Of a DNA stretch of 45,600 bases, positions 24,191 to 33,533 are shown piece by piece. The DNA comes from an uncultured Anaerolineales bacterium (lineage in GTDB: Bacteria; Chloroflexota; Anaerolineae; Anaerolineales; UBA4823): positions 1 through 45,600 of the forward strand of contig CAIQJJ010000567.1 in assembly GCA_903872065.1 (NCBI GenBank). Direction: 5' to 3'. The position numbers and the translations under genes are program-made. A model generated the notes under the pieces. It was not told where the DNA came from and searched no databases. It worked only from the letters and a program-made list of their open reading frames with translations. The first letter of the stretch is position 1, and each line of letters opens with the position of its first letter.

Positions 24191-25771
24191 CTATTTGGCG
24201 TTTTGGCACTTTCCATCTAAATCATACAGGTAATATTCGATTGGCGCCTGGTTCATCACGTTGTCGCGCACCCAGGCAGGCAGCGTCCACGCCTTGATCA
24301 GGTTCAGATTTGCGGCCATTGGATCATCGGGGATGACCGTCAAGAGACAATGCACATCGGTTGAATAAGGCGAGAAGATATGATCTTCGGAGGACGGGTA
24401 AAGCGGCGTCACACCTTGCGGCAAAGTGAAATGATAAGCCTCATACGTGACAGCATTCGGGAAGCGTGTGTTGTCCGGCTCGATCCACAAGATGGCGCTG
24501 CCCGGCGCGACATAATTACCTAGATCTTGCGAGAGCGCCCGTTTCGTATCCTGCAGTTGCAAATAGGTGGTCGGCAGATAGCCAATCACGATTTGCCACC
24601 CCAATAACACGGCTGCGGCAAGCGCCCAGGCAAAAGGATGCAGGGTTTTTAAGTATTGACGCACCCGTTCCAGGCCAAAGCCCACTGCTGCAACCCATAA
24701 TAAACCCACTGGCAGCATGAAACGTTCATAGACATAATGCACATTGGCAATGATCAAAATGTAGTAGACAAACGCCGGCAAGAAGAGAAACCACATTGCC
24801 TTCCATTGACGGGCAGCAGCCAGGAGAACCAGGCCAAATAACGCCAGCAAAACCCCCAACGGAGAAATCACTCGGCTCAGATCGCGCAATGCATCTCCCA
24901 AAAGCCCAATCTGTCCTAACAGTGTGGGAGGAAATTCAAGATAAGCCTCAGTGACCGCGCCTGACCGCAAAAGCGAGATATGGTACCACCAACGGGCAGG
25001 CTGCGGCGCGATGGCTGCCAGGATATAGGTCGCAGCGGCGGCCAGGCCAAAGCGGATAGTGGACTTCAGACGAAATTTCCAGCCGCCAGCGTCATGCGAA
25101 GGATTGATGAAGACGATCACCAGGCCCAGGCCGGCGATTAAGCCGCCGGCTTGATCTTTGGTGGCAACCGCCAGGGCGGAAAAAATCCCTCCCCAGAGAA
25201 GATCCCTGTTTGGCTTTGCATTCTCAGTAGTAAACAGATAACGCGCCGTAAAAATGAAGGCCAGGGTCCACCAAAAGTTATAGGGGATATCGAAGTTGGC
25301 TTCGCGTGCGTAATAGGTGAAGGGGCCTCCCAACGCCAGCAAAGCAATGGCTAGAAGATGAGACTGCCCTCCAGCACGCAGCGGCATCTTACGCGCCAGA
25401 AACAGCAAGATGGTAATCCCCATCGCTAACGAAATGAGGCGCGAGGTGAAAAGCATCAAGCTGAATGCTTGCACCGGATCTTGAAATCCATACGGCCATT
25501 TGGAAGAAAGTTCTATTGGCTTGAAATTCCCACTTAACATTAAGATGATCAAATCACCGGCGTATACTCCCAGGGTAAGCACCTGGTGGAATGCCGGGTA
25601 TTTTGCATGGCTGGTGGGATCTTTATATTGACCCACAAAGCCAAGCGCTCCAATTGGAAAAGGCACATCTACCGCGGGAGAAAATTCAGCAGGTAAGCCC
25701 CAAAACATCCCAACACCATAGCCAATCAACAACGCTCCAATGACCAAACCTATCCATATTTTATTGTTCAT
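24191..25771 (-). CDS. PMT/ArnT-type membrane glycosyltransferase
   Basis: 526 residues with roughly ten to twelve membrane helices and a short C-terminal soluble part. The architecture and motifs such as YYAREANFDIPYNFWW and AVATKDQAGG fit the GT39/ArnT/dolichyl-phosphate-sugar superfamily that uses lipid-linked sugars on the external face. The first extracytoplasmic loop after helix 1 is Asp/Pro-rich and would hold the catalytic Asp. AAGGA precedes the ATG. A TATAAT hexamer lies at 25812-25817 on this strand, without a clear -35. It may decorate the exopolymer or a cell-surface glycolipid; substrate is unknown. Confidence 0.8.
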   Translation of the reverse strand: MNNKIWIGLVIGALLIGYGVGMFWGLPAEFSPAVDVPFPIGALGFVGQYKDPTSHAKYPAFHQVLTLGVYAGDLIILMLSGNFKPIELSSKWPYGFQDPVQAFSLMLFTSRLISLAMGITILLFLARKMPLRAGGQSHLLAIALLALGGPFTYYAREANFDIPYNFWWTLAFIFTARYLFTTENAKPNRDLLWGGIFSALAVATKDQAGGLIAGLGLVIVFINPSHDAGGWKFRLKSTIRFGLAAAATYILAAIAPQPARWWYHISLLRSGAVTEAYLEFPPTLLGQIGLLGDALRDLSRVISPLGVLLALFGLVLLAAARQWKAMWFLFLPAFVYYILIIANVHYVYERFMLPVGLLWVAAVGFGLERVRQYLKTLHPFAWALAAAVLLGWQIVIGYLPTTYLQLQDTKRALSQDLGNYVAPGSAILWIEPDNTRFPNAVTYEAYHFTLPQGVTPLYPSSEDHIFSPYSTDVHCLLTVIPDDPMAANLNLIKAWTLPAWVRDNVMNQAPIEYYLYDLDGKCQNAK

Positions 25772-25950
25772 GAAATTCGTCCTTGTTTTCTCTTATGTAC
25801 AGCCACCGTTGATTATAAACCTGATGTGATTGTTCTCCCCTGCAAAAGTAATTATAGGAATAACCCATGAAAAGTCAAGCAGGTTAAGCAGCGATCTGAT
25901 AAAATTTAGCCATTGTTGGTCTATTTAATCAGATATCAAACAGAGGCAGT

Positions 25951-27636
25951 ATGAAATCATCGCAGCATTCCAAAATCAAAGTTTCTCTCCTGGCAGTCCT
26001 CTTCTTCTTTGGTTGGCAGTTCTCCGAGGGGGATGGGAGAGCGCAAAGTAGGCCGCGGATGCAAACCATACATCCGACGCAGAATGTGCTTCACCTGGCG
26101 GCTGGGATAATCCCTTACCAAAGCGGCTTTCCACGCCGTGAACCAGGCGCGGTTGATTTTTCATCGCCTTCGGTGGCAGACTTGCAAGGGGATGGCCATT
26201 TAGAGGTGCTGGTAGGCGGTTACGGGGGCTGCGTCTGGGGATGGAAAGCTGACGGCAGCCTGCTAAATGGTTATCCGTTGATCAGCAGTGGAAACCGATG
26301 TAACAATGAACGCATTGGCGGCCCGCTGGCGATTGGCGATGCAGATGGAAACGGCCAGTTGGAGATCGCGGCCGGCACGCGCGGCGAGAATATCGCGGGG
26401 GAACGTGGGAAGGTGTATGTGTGGAACGGCGCAACAGGCCAATTGCTGCCCGGCTGGCCAATTGAAATGCCCTGGAGCAGCGCCAGCACCGGCCCAGCCG
26501 AGGTGACCACTGTGGCGCTGGGCAATCTCGCCGGCGATGGGAATCTTGAAGTTATGGCCGGTACGACCAACAGCGGCGGCAGCCAACCCACTCCAAATGT
26601 GTTGGCCTGGAGGCTGGATGGATCCTGGCTGGAGGGATTCCCAACTGCCCACCGAAATGGCGGTATTTGGGGGGCGATTGCTGTCGCTGATATATTTGGC
26701 GATTCTGATCAAGAACTTATTGTCGGACGCGATCAGAAGCAACTGGATGCTTACGACAGCCACGGACAGCAATTGCCTGGCTGGCCGGTTAGTACATACG
26801 TGGATGGGACCAAGACAAACTGGGAGCAAGATTTATACATCGAGTTCACTTATAGCGCGCCATCTATCGCTGATTTGGATGGGGATGGCGCAATGGATTT
26901 GATCTTTGCCGGCAAAGTGCGCGATCCTCTGCAGGGCGGCGCAATCACCCACTATGGGCTGTTTGTTTTACAACCGGATGGAAGCCGCAGACCGGGGTGG
27001 GAAATTGCTCGCCTGGCCGGGCCTCCGCTTACTTCTATCTATTCGTCATTGCAAGCGGCAGCCGTGGCTGATTTGGATGGGAACGGGCGGTCGGAGATAG
27101 TTATGTCTTTTCCTGATGGGACTTTAAGGGTTTATGATGATGCGGGGAATACGAGATGGGTTTTTGACTATGCGCAAGAAGAGATATTGTTAGCCAGTGA
27201 GCCAGTTATCGGCGACATCAACGCCGATGGGCAGGTAGAGATCGTCTTTGGCGTCTACAGCCCGCCCGGGGCGGACGCCGAAACATCCGCCGGCGTAGCG
27301 GCTTTGGACGCCAACGGGCAGCTTCTCGCCGGTTTTCCTTTGTCGCTGACGCAAGAAGAGAGCATTGGGATGGCCGGTATCCGCGCGGCCCCCACGTTAG
27401 CCGATCTGGATGGAGACTGTAATGTTGAAATCATCGCCGCCAGCCTGGGCGGGAGTGTATATGTTTGGGACTTGCCGGCTCGCTATTACCCCGATCGGAT
27501 GCCGTGGCCAACGGGCCGCCATGATAATGCGCGCAGCGGCAGTGTTTCCGGCGCGCCGCTCTTCACCAGCCAATGTCCTCTATATCATCCATTGACCAGA
27601 CGGGTTTATCTACCCCAAATTCTCCATCAGAAGTAA
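25951..27636 (+). CDS. Secreted FG-GAP/VCBS repeat protein
   Basis: 561 residues. A signal peptide covers about 1-32. Eight repeats follow with the Ca-binding pattern DxDGDGxxEI: VADLQGDGHLEVLVGG, IGDADGNGQLEIAAG, LGNLAGDGNLEVMAG, VADIFGDSDQELIVG, IADLDGDGAMDLIFAG, VADLDGNGRSEIVMS, IGDINADGQVEIVFG, LADLDGDCNVEIIAA. This is the integrin-alpha-like beta-propeller fold, seven to eight blades. The protein is likely extracellular and Ca-stabilised, with binding or adhesive function; no enzymatic domain is visible. The fourth and eighth repeats have altered acidic positions. The last 74 bases overlap the opposite-strand gene. No membrane anchor or cell-wall sorting motif is seen at the C-terminus. 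Confidence 0.88.
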   Translation: MKSSQHSKIKVSLLAVLFFFGWQFSEGDGRAQSRPRMQTIHPTQNVLHLAAGIIPYQSGFPRREPGAVDFSSPSVADLQGDGHLEVLVGGYGGCVWGWKADGSLLNGYPLISSGNRCNNERIGGPLAIGDADGNGQLEIAAGTRGENIAGERGKVYVWNGATGQLLPGWPIEMPWSSASTGPAEVTTVALGNLAGDGNLEVMAGTTNSGGSQPTPNVLAWRLDGSWLEGFPTAHRNGGIWGAIAVADIFGDSDQELIVGRDQKQLDAYDSHGQQLPGWPVSTYVDGTKTNWEQDLYIEFTYSAPSIADLDGDGAMDLIFAGKVRDPLQGGAITHYGLFVLQPDGSRRPGWEIARLAGPPLTSIYSSLQAAAVADLDGNGRSEIVMSFPDGTLRVYDDAGNTRWVFDYAQEEILLASEPVIGDINADGQVEIVFGVYSPPGADAETSAGVAALDANGQLLAGFPLSLTQEESIGMAGIRAAPTLADLDGDCNVEIIAASLGGSVYVWDLPARYYPDRMPWPTGRHDNARSGSVSGAPLFTSQCPLYHPLTRRVYLPQILHQK

Positions 27637-29002
27637 ATTCAGGCTCCATTTGTTCTACCAGGCACAGCAGCACATCGCGCCGTGTGGGCGCCATTTGAGC
27701 GCTGGCATATCCTACCTCACGCACAATCTGCCACCCCAAATGATGCAAAAAACGGTGTGGGGTGATCTGGTCGTTGAACATCTCATGGGCGGCGTTCAAG
27801 CAGCGGCGAAAATCATCCGGCGGCAAATTCTGGTAGATAAACAAAGCCAGCGGCGAATAATGCACGTCCAGGCTGCTGATGCCAGGAGTATCATAAACGA
27901 GCAAGCGGTAGAGATAACTATCATGATCGAGCCATTCGGGACAGCAGCGCTCAGGCAGAAAGTCCTCAATCCGCCGTCCCAGGCGATGCTGATCGGGAAA
28001 GTCCCCCATAAACAGCGAAACCGGCGCGTCGCCGCCGGTTAACTCAGCAAACGCTTCCAGCACCGCAACTGCCAAAACTTTCACCCACAAATATTCGCGC
28101 GCCACCGACACATTCTGATAGGCATAATGGGTCAACATGCGGTATTCTTCCAGGCTGGGCGTATTACGATACTGGTTAAAAATATTCGCCGGGTTTAAAT
28201 TGGTCAGGAAAATCTCCATTTTTTCCAGGGCAATGCGATAATGACGAACTGAGTAAGCATTACTGGCGCGCAAAGCTACATTCATTTCGGGCAGCAGTTT
28301 CCAGGTGTTTTCAATAAAAATGCGCGGGTCGGTCTCGCCAAAGCTCTCAATATCTTTATTCGCAAAGATCACCGCCAAGACGATGGCGTTTTCAATCTCC
28401 GCCTCAGTGAAAGAGAGGTTGCGCCGCTGGCTGATCTGCCGCAGCCGCCGCTCCAGCACGTCGAAGTGACTCTCCCCATTGGCGTCGCGCCCGCGAAAAG
28501 GAATCGTAGCCTCGATACACAAAGTCATCTTGACCAAATCTTTCTCGCAAACCAGTCCTTCCAACTGCTTACACATCACCAGGGCGCTAAAAAACTCGTT
28601 CAACTCACCCACAATGGAAAGCTTCTGTCCAGGGCGAAAATTGAAGACCTCGAGCGACAAATCAAGCAGATCGTCATCTTCGGGAGGGTCTTCCACGATG
28701 TAAATCGCGTCACTTTCAATGTGGATATACGGCGCAATACTCCCCCAAATGGCCGGCGAAAAGCCCATATCCACCTGGTAGTACACGATATCGTGATACA
28801 AAGCCGCTAACGACTGGATCGGGTTATCGGGATTTAAAAAGTTAAAGACATGCTCCAGGTTGTGAAAATGTCTGGCCTGCACCGTCATTGCGCGGTGAAT
28901 TGTAATCGCCAGGTCCTCGAGCTTTTTCGCAGACACAGATACCCCCAATTTTTGAAAAGCCTGCTCAAAAGTAGCTATCAACCTTTGTACACTCGTCTGC
29001 AT
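27563..29002 (-). CDS. HD-superfamily protein of unknown substrate
   Basis: 479 residues, cytoplasmic. Residues 40-80 contain ARHFHNLEHVFNF (H45, H47, H51) and LAALYHDIVYYQ (H70-D71), the metal-binding pattern of COG4339-type predicted HD phosphohydrolases. The N-terminal 200 residues fit that family; the remainder (about 200-479) has no recognised domain. GGAG precedes the ATG at a good distance. A hydrolase of nucleotides or another phosphorylated metabolite is possible, but the family has no established activity. It lies between the exopolysaccharide-related genes and the purine operon, and its 3' end overlaps the FG-GAP gene tail to tail. Confidence 0.7.
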   Translation of the reverse strand: MQTSVQRLIATFEQAFQKLGVSVSAKKLEDLAITIHRAMTVQARHFHNLEHVFNFLNPDNPIQSLAALYHDIVYYQVDMGFSPAIWGSIAPYIHIESDAIYIVEDPPEDDDLLDLSLEVFNFRPGQKLSIVGELNEFFSALVMCKQLEGLVCEKDLVKMTLCIEATIPFRGRDANGESHFDVLERRLRQISQRRNLSFTEAEIENAIVLAVIFANKDIESFGETDPRIFIENTWKLLPEMNVALRASNAYSVRHYRIALEKMEIFLTNLNPANIFNQYRNTPSLEEYRMLTHYAYQNVSVAREYLWVKVLAVAVLEAFAELTGGDAPVSLFMGDFPDQHRLGRRIEDFLPERCCPEWLDHDSYLYRLLVYDTPGISSLDVHYSPLALFIYQNLPPDDFRRCLNAAHEMFNDQITPHRFLHHLGWQIVREVGYASAQMAPTRRDVLLCLVEQMEPEFTSDGEFGVDKPVWSMDDIEDIGW

Positions 29003-29168
29003 TCGATCTCCGGTAATTACGCTTTGTTGAACAATCTAATTTCGATTTTACCGCAAAGCGGGCAAAGGTTGGCGCTTTTTTATGAAGATTTAAAAGAGGA
29101 TCACGCAAATGATATATTTTCTTTACGGAACCTAAACCGCTTCCGAACTCTCAGTCATCAGTTGAATT

Positions 29169-29197
29169 GAACTGGCGGCTAAAATAGCCGCCAGTTC
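29169..29197 (-). terminator. Hairpin downstream of guaB, probable end of the purine operon
   Basis: GAACTGGCGGCTA (29169-29181) and TAGCCGCCAGTTC (29185-29197) are perfect complements with a 3-base loop, starting 12 bases after the guaB stop on the minus strand. No U-run follows, so termination strength is uncertain. Confidence 0.55.
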
Positions 29198-29208
29198 CTT
29201 TCGCCTCA

Positions 29209-30690
29209 TCACCCCTGGCTCACCTGGTAGTTCGGAGCTTCTTTGGTGATGATCACATCGTGTGGGTGGCTTTCGATCAGGCCGGCGTTGGTGATGCGCA
29301 TCAGGCTGGTGCGCGTGCGCAGGTCGTCCAGCGTGGCCGCGCCAGCGTAGCCCATCCCCGACCGCAAGCCGCCAACCAATTGGTAGACATAGTCGCTCAA
29401 ATGACCTTTGTAAGGCACACGTCCCTCGATCCCCTCTGGCACGGTTTTGCCCGTGCGGCTCTGTCCGCTGCCGTAACGATCTTTGCCATAGCCCTGCATG
29501 GCGCCCATGCTGCCCATGCCGCGGTATTCTTTGAAGTGCCGCCCCTCATACAAGACCATTTCACCGGGCGACTCTTCCAGGCCGGCCAGCAAACTGCCCA
29601 GCATGACCATGTTCGCCCCAACCACGATGGCCTTGACGATGTCGCCACTGTATTTGATGCCGCCATCGGCAATGATCGTCACACCGCGCGGCGCGGCGGC
29701 TTTGGAACAATTGTAGACGGCGGTCAACTGCGGCAAGCCGGCCCCTGAGACAACGCGCGTAGTGCAGATCGAGCCGGCCCCCACACCAACCTTGACTGCA
29801 TCCGCGCCGGCCTCGGCCAGGGCTTCAACCCCGGCGGCGGTGACAACGTTGCCAGCCACCACCGCCAATTGCGGCCAGCCGCGCTTGATGCGCTGCACAG
29901 CATTGACGACGCCGCGGCTGTGACCGTGAGCGGTATCTACCACCACCACATCCAACCCGGCGTCGGCCATCAGTGAGACGCGTTCCTCGAGGTCGGCGCC
30001 CACGCCCACCGCCGCCCCGGCCAGCAAACGGCCCTGTGCATCCGTGGCGGCATTGGGAAAATCGCGCGCCTTTTGAATGTCCTTGACCGTAATCAGGCCT
30101 TTGATGACGCCATTCTCATCCACCAGAGGCAGCTTCTCAATGCGATGCTTTTGCAGCAGATTCTTGGCTTCGGTCAGGTCAATTCCCACCGGCGCAGTGA
30201 CCAGCGGTTGGTGGGTCATGAACTGGCTGACGGGCTGATCGAAGTCATGAGCCTCCAGGAAGCGGATATCGCGATTGGTCAAAATGCCGATCAGTTTGCC
30301 GCCGTTCTCGGTGATGGGGACGCCGCTGATATGATAAGTGCCCATGATCCCATCCGCCTCGCGCACGGTGGCGGTGGGCGGCAGTGTGACCGGCTCAACA
30401 ATCATGCCGGACTGCGAACGCTTCACTTTCTCGACTTCGGCGGCCTGGTTTTGCGGCGACATGTTGCGGTGCAAAATGCCCAGCCCGCCCTCGCGCGCCA
30501 GGGCAATCGCCAGGCGCGCCTCGCTCACCGTATCCATCGCCGCTGATAGAATCGGGACGTTCAACAGAATCCGCTCCGTTAAACGGGTTGCGACGTTGAC
30601 CTGATCGGGCAAAACTTCCGAATATCCCGGCACAATCAAGACATCATCAAAAGTCAGCGCCTCAAAAGTGGAAAATAACTCTTCATTCAT
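29209..30690 (-). CDS. guaB: Inosine-5'-monophosphate dehydrogenase
   Basis: 493 residues. Converts IMP to XMP with NAD, the committed step to GMP. The TIM-barrel domain is interrupted at about 95-210 by two CBS domains ([28 protein letters not shown]). The catalytic Cys is C309 in [15 protein letters not shown], and the flap carries [21 protein letters not shown] with the conserved Arg-Tyr. AAGGAG lies five bases before the ATG. Only nine bases separate it from the PurN-AICARFT gene, so it ends the operon. guaA is not in the window. Confidence 0.98.
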   Translation of the reverse strand: MNEELFSTFEALTFDDVLIVPGYSEVLPDQVNVATRLTERILLNVPILSAAMDTVSEARLAIALAREGGLGILHRNMSPQNQAAEVEKVKRSQSGMIVEPVTLPPTATVREADGIMGTYHISGVPITENGGKLIGILTNRDIRFLEAHDFDQPVSQFMTHQPLVTAPVGIDLTEAKNLLQKHRIEKLPLVDENGVIKGLITVKDIQKARDFPNAATDAQGRLLAGAAVGVGADLEERVSLMADAGLDVVVVDTAHGHSRGVVNAVQRIKRGWPQLAVVAGNVVTAAGVEALAEAGADAVKVGVGAGSICTTRVVSGAGLPQLTAVYNCSKAAAPRGVTIIADGGIKYSGDIVKAIVVGANMVMLGSLLAGLEESPGEMVLYEGRHFKEYRGMGSMGAMQGYGKDRYGSGQSRTGKTVPEGIEGRVPYKGHLSDYVYQLVGGLRSGMGYAGAATLDDLRTRTSLMRITNAGLIESHPHDVIITKEAPNYQVSQG

Positions 30691-30699
30691 GTTTACTCC

Positions 30700-32277
30700 T
30701 TAATGCTTAAAATGCCTTACGCCGGTCAAGAGCATCGCCATGCCATAGCGGTTGGCGGCGTCAAGAGCATCTTGATCGCGCACCGAGCCGCCCGGATGGA
30801 CTACCGCGGTCACGCCGGCCTGGGCGGCCAGTTCAACCGCATCCGGCGAGGGGAAGAAGGCGTCCGACGCCATGACTGCGCCGGCGGCGCGCCCTCCCGC
30901 GCGCAGCAGCGCCACGCGCACACAATCCGCCCGGTTGGGCTGTCCGCCGCCAATCCCGATCGTCGCTGCGCCGCGCGCCAGAACGATAGCGTTCGAGCGC
31001 ACATAAATGCACGCTTTCCAGGCAAAACGCAGGGCAGCCCACTCGTCTTCGCTGGGCTGACGATCAGAGACCACCCGCCAGGCAGCGCTGCCGGCCGGGT
31101 CGCCAAAATCTACATCTTGCTTAATGACTCCATAGGCGATCGAGCGCAGTTCAATGCGCGGCTCGATGCTCAGGTCAGGCATCTCGATCAGGCAGCAGTA
31201 TTTGCGACGGGCAAGCAGATCGCGCGCTTCCTCAGTATAACCTGGTGCGATCAAGCACTCGATGAAAAGATTGCCCATTGCCGTCACTGTCGCGGCGTCG
31301 AGGAGACGATTGCTGGCGACCACCGCGCCGGTCGCCGCCGCGCTGCTGGAAGCCAGGCTGCCTGAAACGCTGCTCGCCAGCGCTTCGCCCACATCAGAGG
31401 CCAACGCCAGGCTAAAAGCATCGGACAGCAGCTCCGCCGAGGCAATCCCGCAAGGGGAGACCTGGCGAATGATAGCGATCGTTGGGCGCTCAAAGCCCGT
31501 CACCACCCGCCAACCCAGATCCAGATCGAGCAAGTTGGTGTAAGAAAGCTCTTTCCCTTGCAAGAATTTGCCGCCCAATGGCCCCACCCCCGGCTCCAAA
31601 GAATACAGCGTCGCCGTCTGGTGTGGATTTTCGCCATAGCGCAATTTCTGCACCGGGTATAAACACAGCTTGATCGGCGACAGGTAGGGAGAGGTACTGA
31701 CGATTAAGTTCCGTAAGGTCTGCACCAGCAAACGATGCTCAACGCCGTGTATACGGGCGGCCAGGCTTTCCAGCGTGTCAGCAGGCTGGATGGGAACGAT
31801 CTCCTGCGCCAACACCGGCCCCACATCCACCCCCTCATCAGGAACGAGATGGATCATCACACCGGTGTGGGCAATCTCGCCGCGTTGATAGGACTCGAAG
31901 GCGCGTTCAATTGCCTCGATGCCAGGAAAAGCGCCGGGCAGCGCCGGGTGAAGGTTGACGACATGGTTGGGGAAACGCCCCAAAAATTCCATGGAAAGGA
32001 CACGCATCCACCCCGCCAGCACAACCCAATCTGGCGCATAGGATTGCACCAAAGCGGCCAATTCAGCGTCATACTCTTTGCGATCCTGCTCCTTGGGTTT
32101 GGCCTTGACCACCGCCGGGATACCTGCTTGCCGGGCGCGCGCTAAACCATAGGCGCTGGATTTGTTCGAGATGACAGCGACGACTTGCGCCGGCAGGCCG
32201 CCGACGCGGCAGGCGTCTATGACCGCCTGCAGGTTACTGCCATTGCCTGAGATAAGAACAACCAATCGTGTGTTCAT
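30700..32277 (-). CDS. purN: PurN-AICARFT fusion: GAR transformylase with a degenerate AICAR transformylase domain
   Basis: 525 residues. Residues 1-192 are a complete phosphoribosylglycinamide formyltransferase: SGNGSNLQAVI, N108 and H110 in NLHPALPGAFPG, D151 in GVDVGPVLAQ. Residues 203-525 match the AICARFT domain of bacterial PurH (LRYGENPHQ, SDAFFPSPDAVELAAQAGV, the closing GVRHFKH). The IMP cyclohydrolase domain is absent. At the catalytic Lys-His position of AICARFT (KHxxPxG) the fusion has RQVSPCG (R271-Q272), and the usual SAFGG block is replaced by an Ala/Ser-rich stretch at 300-320. The PurN half should be active; the second half probably lacks transferase chemistry and may bind folate or substrate or scaffold a complex. 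Confidence 0.93.
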   Translation of the reverse strand: MNTRLVVLISGNGSNLQAVIDACRVGGLPAQVVAVISNKSSAYGLARARQAGIPAVVKAKPKEQDRKEYDAELAALVQSYAPDWVVLAGWMRVLSMEFLGRFPNHVVNLHPALPGAFPGIEAIERAFESYQRGEIAHTGVMIHLVPDEGVDVGPVLAQEIVPIQPADTLESLAARIHGVEHRLLVQTLRNLIVSTSPYLSPIKLCLYPVQKLRYGENPHQTATLYSLEPGVGPLGGKFLQGKELSYTNLLDLDLGWRVVTGFERPTIAIIRQVSPCGIASAELLSDAFSLALASDVGEALASSVSGSLASSSAAATGAVVASNRLLDAATVTAMGNLFIECLIAPGYTEEARDLLARRKYCCLIEMPDLSIEPRIELRSIAYGVIKQDVDFGDPAGSAAWRVVSDRQPSEDEWAALRFAWKACIYVRSNAIVLARGAATIGIGGGQPNRADCVRVALLRAGGRAAGAVMASDAFFPSPDAVELAAQAGVTAVVHPGGSVRDQDALDAANRYGMAMLLTGVRHFKH

Positions 32278-32299
32278 AAAAAGGTTCTTTGCGCATGTT

Positions 32300-32324
32300 A
32301 GAGACGCCCCAGCGGGGCGTCTCT
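32300..32324. repeat. Perfect GC-rich palindrome between the two AICARFT genes
   Basis: AGAGACGCCCC (32300-32310) and GGGGCGTCTCT (32314-32324) flank a 3-base loop. Read on the operon's strand, the T-run lies before, not after, the stem, so it is not an intrinsic terminator. Arms of the type AGAGACG...CGTCTCT resemble small dispersed palindromes known from multicellular phototroph genomes; recalled from general knowledge, unverified. Confidence 0.5.
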
Positions 32325-32336
32325 AAAAATACCAGG

Positions 32337-33533
32337 TTAATGATGGAATAACCGGACGCCAGAGAAAACCATCGCCATGCCGTATTCATCGCAGGCCTGG
32401 ATGACAATATCGTCGCGATTGGAGCCGCCCGGCTGCAAAACGTACTTGACGCCGCTGACCGCCGCCCGGTCAATCGAGTCACGGAACGGGAAAAAGGCAT
32501 CCGAGCCAATGACCACATCCTTCATTTGATCGAGCCAGGCGCGCTTCTCCTCAGCACTCAGCTGCGGCGGCAAAGACGAGCCGGCAAAGACCTCCGGCCA
32601 GGCAGCCCGCTCCGGCGGCGTGACGTCCTCGCGCAAGAACTGATCGATCGTATTGTCGCGGTCAGGACGCTTCGCCTCTGGCTTAAACTTCAGCCCCAAG
32701 ACCGCCGGGTGCTGGCGCAGCCGCCACAGATCGGCTTTCAACCCCGCCAGGCGCGTGCAGTGGATGCGCGACTGCTGGCCGGCTCCCACGCCGATCACCT
32801 GCCCATCCACTGCAAAACAGACCGAGTTCGACTGCGTGTATTTGAGGGTGATCCAGGAAATGATCATGTCGCGGATGGCGCTTTCGGGCAAAATCTTGTT
32901 TTGTGTGACCACGTTGGCAAAATCCTGGCGGGTGACGGGGCGGTCATTGCGCCGCTGCTCGAAGGTGATGCCATAGACTTCGCGCCTCTCAAAAGCAATC
33001 CCATCCGGGCCGGCCGGCGGTTCATAATCCGGATCGATCTGCAAGACAACGTACTTGCTGCCCTTCTTATTGCGCAAAATCTCCAGCGCGGCCGGCTCAT
33101 AGCCCGGCGCGATGACCCCATCCGATACTTCGCGACTGAGGATCCTGGCCGTAGGAACATCCACCGTATCGCTCAAAGCAACCCAATCGCCAAACGAGGA
33201 CATGCGATCCACGCCGCGGGCGCGCGCATAAGCCATCGCCAGGGGGGAAAGCTCCAGGTCTTGCACGAAGCAGGCTTGTTTCAACACGTCGGACATGGGA
33301 GTCGCGACGGCGACGCCGCTCGGGCTGACATGCTTGAACGAAGCCGCCGCCGGCAGGCCCAGGGTTTGCTTCAGTTCCTTGACCAACTGCCAGGAGTTCA
33401 AAGCGTCAAGCAAGTTAATATAACCGGGGGCGCTGTTGAGCGCCTGGATGGGCAGCTCGCCATCTTTCATGTAGACGCGCGCCGGAGTCTGGTGCGGATT
33501 GCAACCGTAACGAAGGGGAAGTTCAGCAGGCAT
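32337..33533 (-). CDS. Stand-alone AICAR transformylase, human ATIC-like
   Basis: 398 residues. Formylates AICAR with 10-formyl-THF, the penultimate IMP step. The sequence follows the C-terminal domain of animal ATIC closely: LRYGCNPHQTP, AASFKHVSPSG (with the catalytic Lys-His intact), YARARGVDRMSSFGD, SREVSDGVIAPGYE, KYTQSNSV, GVGAGQQSRIHCTRLAG and SDAFFPFRD, ending RLFHH. No IMP cyclohydrolase domain is attached. AAAGGA precedes ATG 33533; ATG 33539 is a less likely alternative. The start overlaps the purM stop by 11 bases. Two AICARFT genes in tandem, only this one with the catalytic pair, suggest this is the working enzyme. Confidence 0.93.
   Translation of the reverse strand: MPAELPLRYGCNPHQTPARVYMKDGELPIQALNSAPGYINLLDALNSWQLVKELKQTLGLPAAASFKHVSPSGVAVATPMSDVLKQACFVQDLELSPLAMAYARARGVDRMSSFGDWVALSDTVDVPTARILSREVSDGVIAPGYEPAALEILRNKKGSKYVVLQIDPDYEPPAGPDGIAFERREVYGITFEQRRNDRPVTRQDFANVVTQNKILPESAIRDMIISWITLKYTQSNSVCFAVDGQVIGVGAGQQSRIHCTRLAGLKADLWRLRQHPAVLGLKFKPEAKRPDRDNTIDQFLREDVTPPERAAWPEVFAGSSLPPQLSAEEKRAWLDQMKDVVIGSDAFFPFRDSIDRAAVSGVKYVLQPGGSNRDDIVIQACDEYGMAMVFSGVRLFHH

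Noticed and set aside
25772-25950. Promoters in the divergent gap between the membrane glycosyltransferase and the FG-GAP gene
   Set aside because: Only isolated -10-like hexamers (TATAAT on the minus strand at 25812-25817) are seen, with no correctly spaced -35 box on either strand; not called as features.
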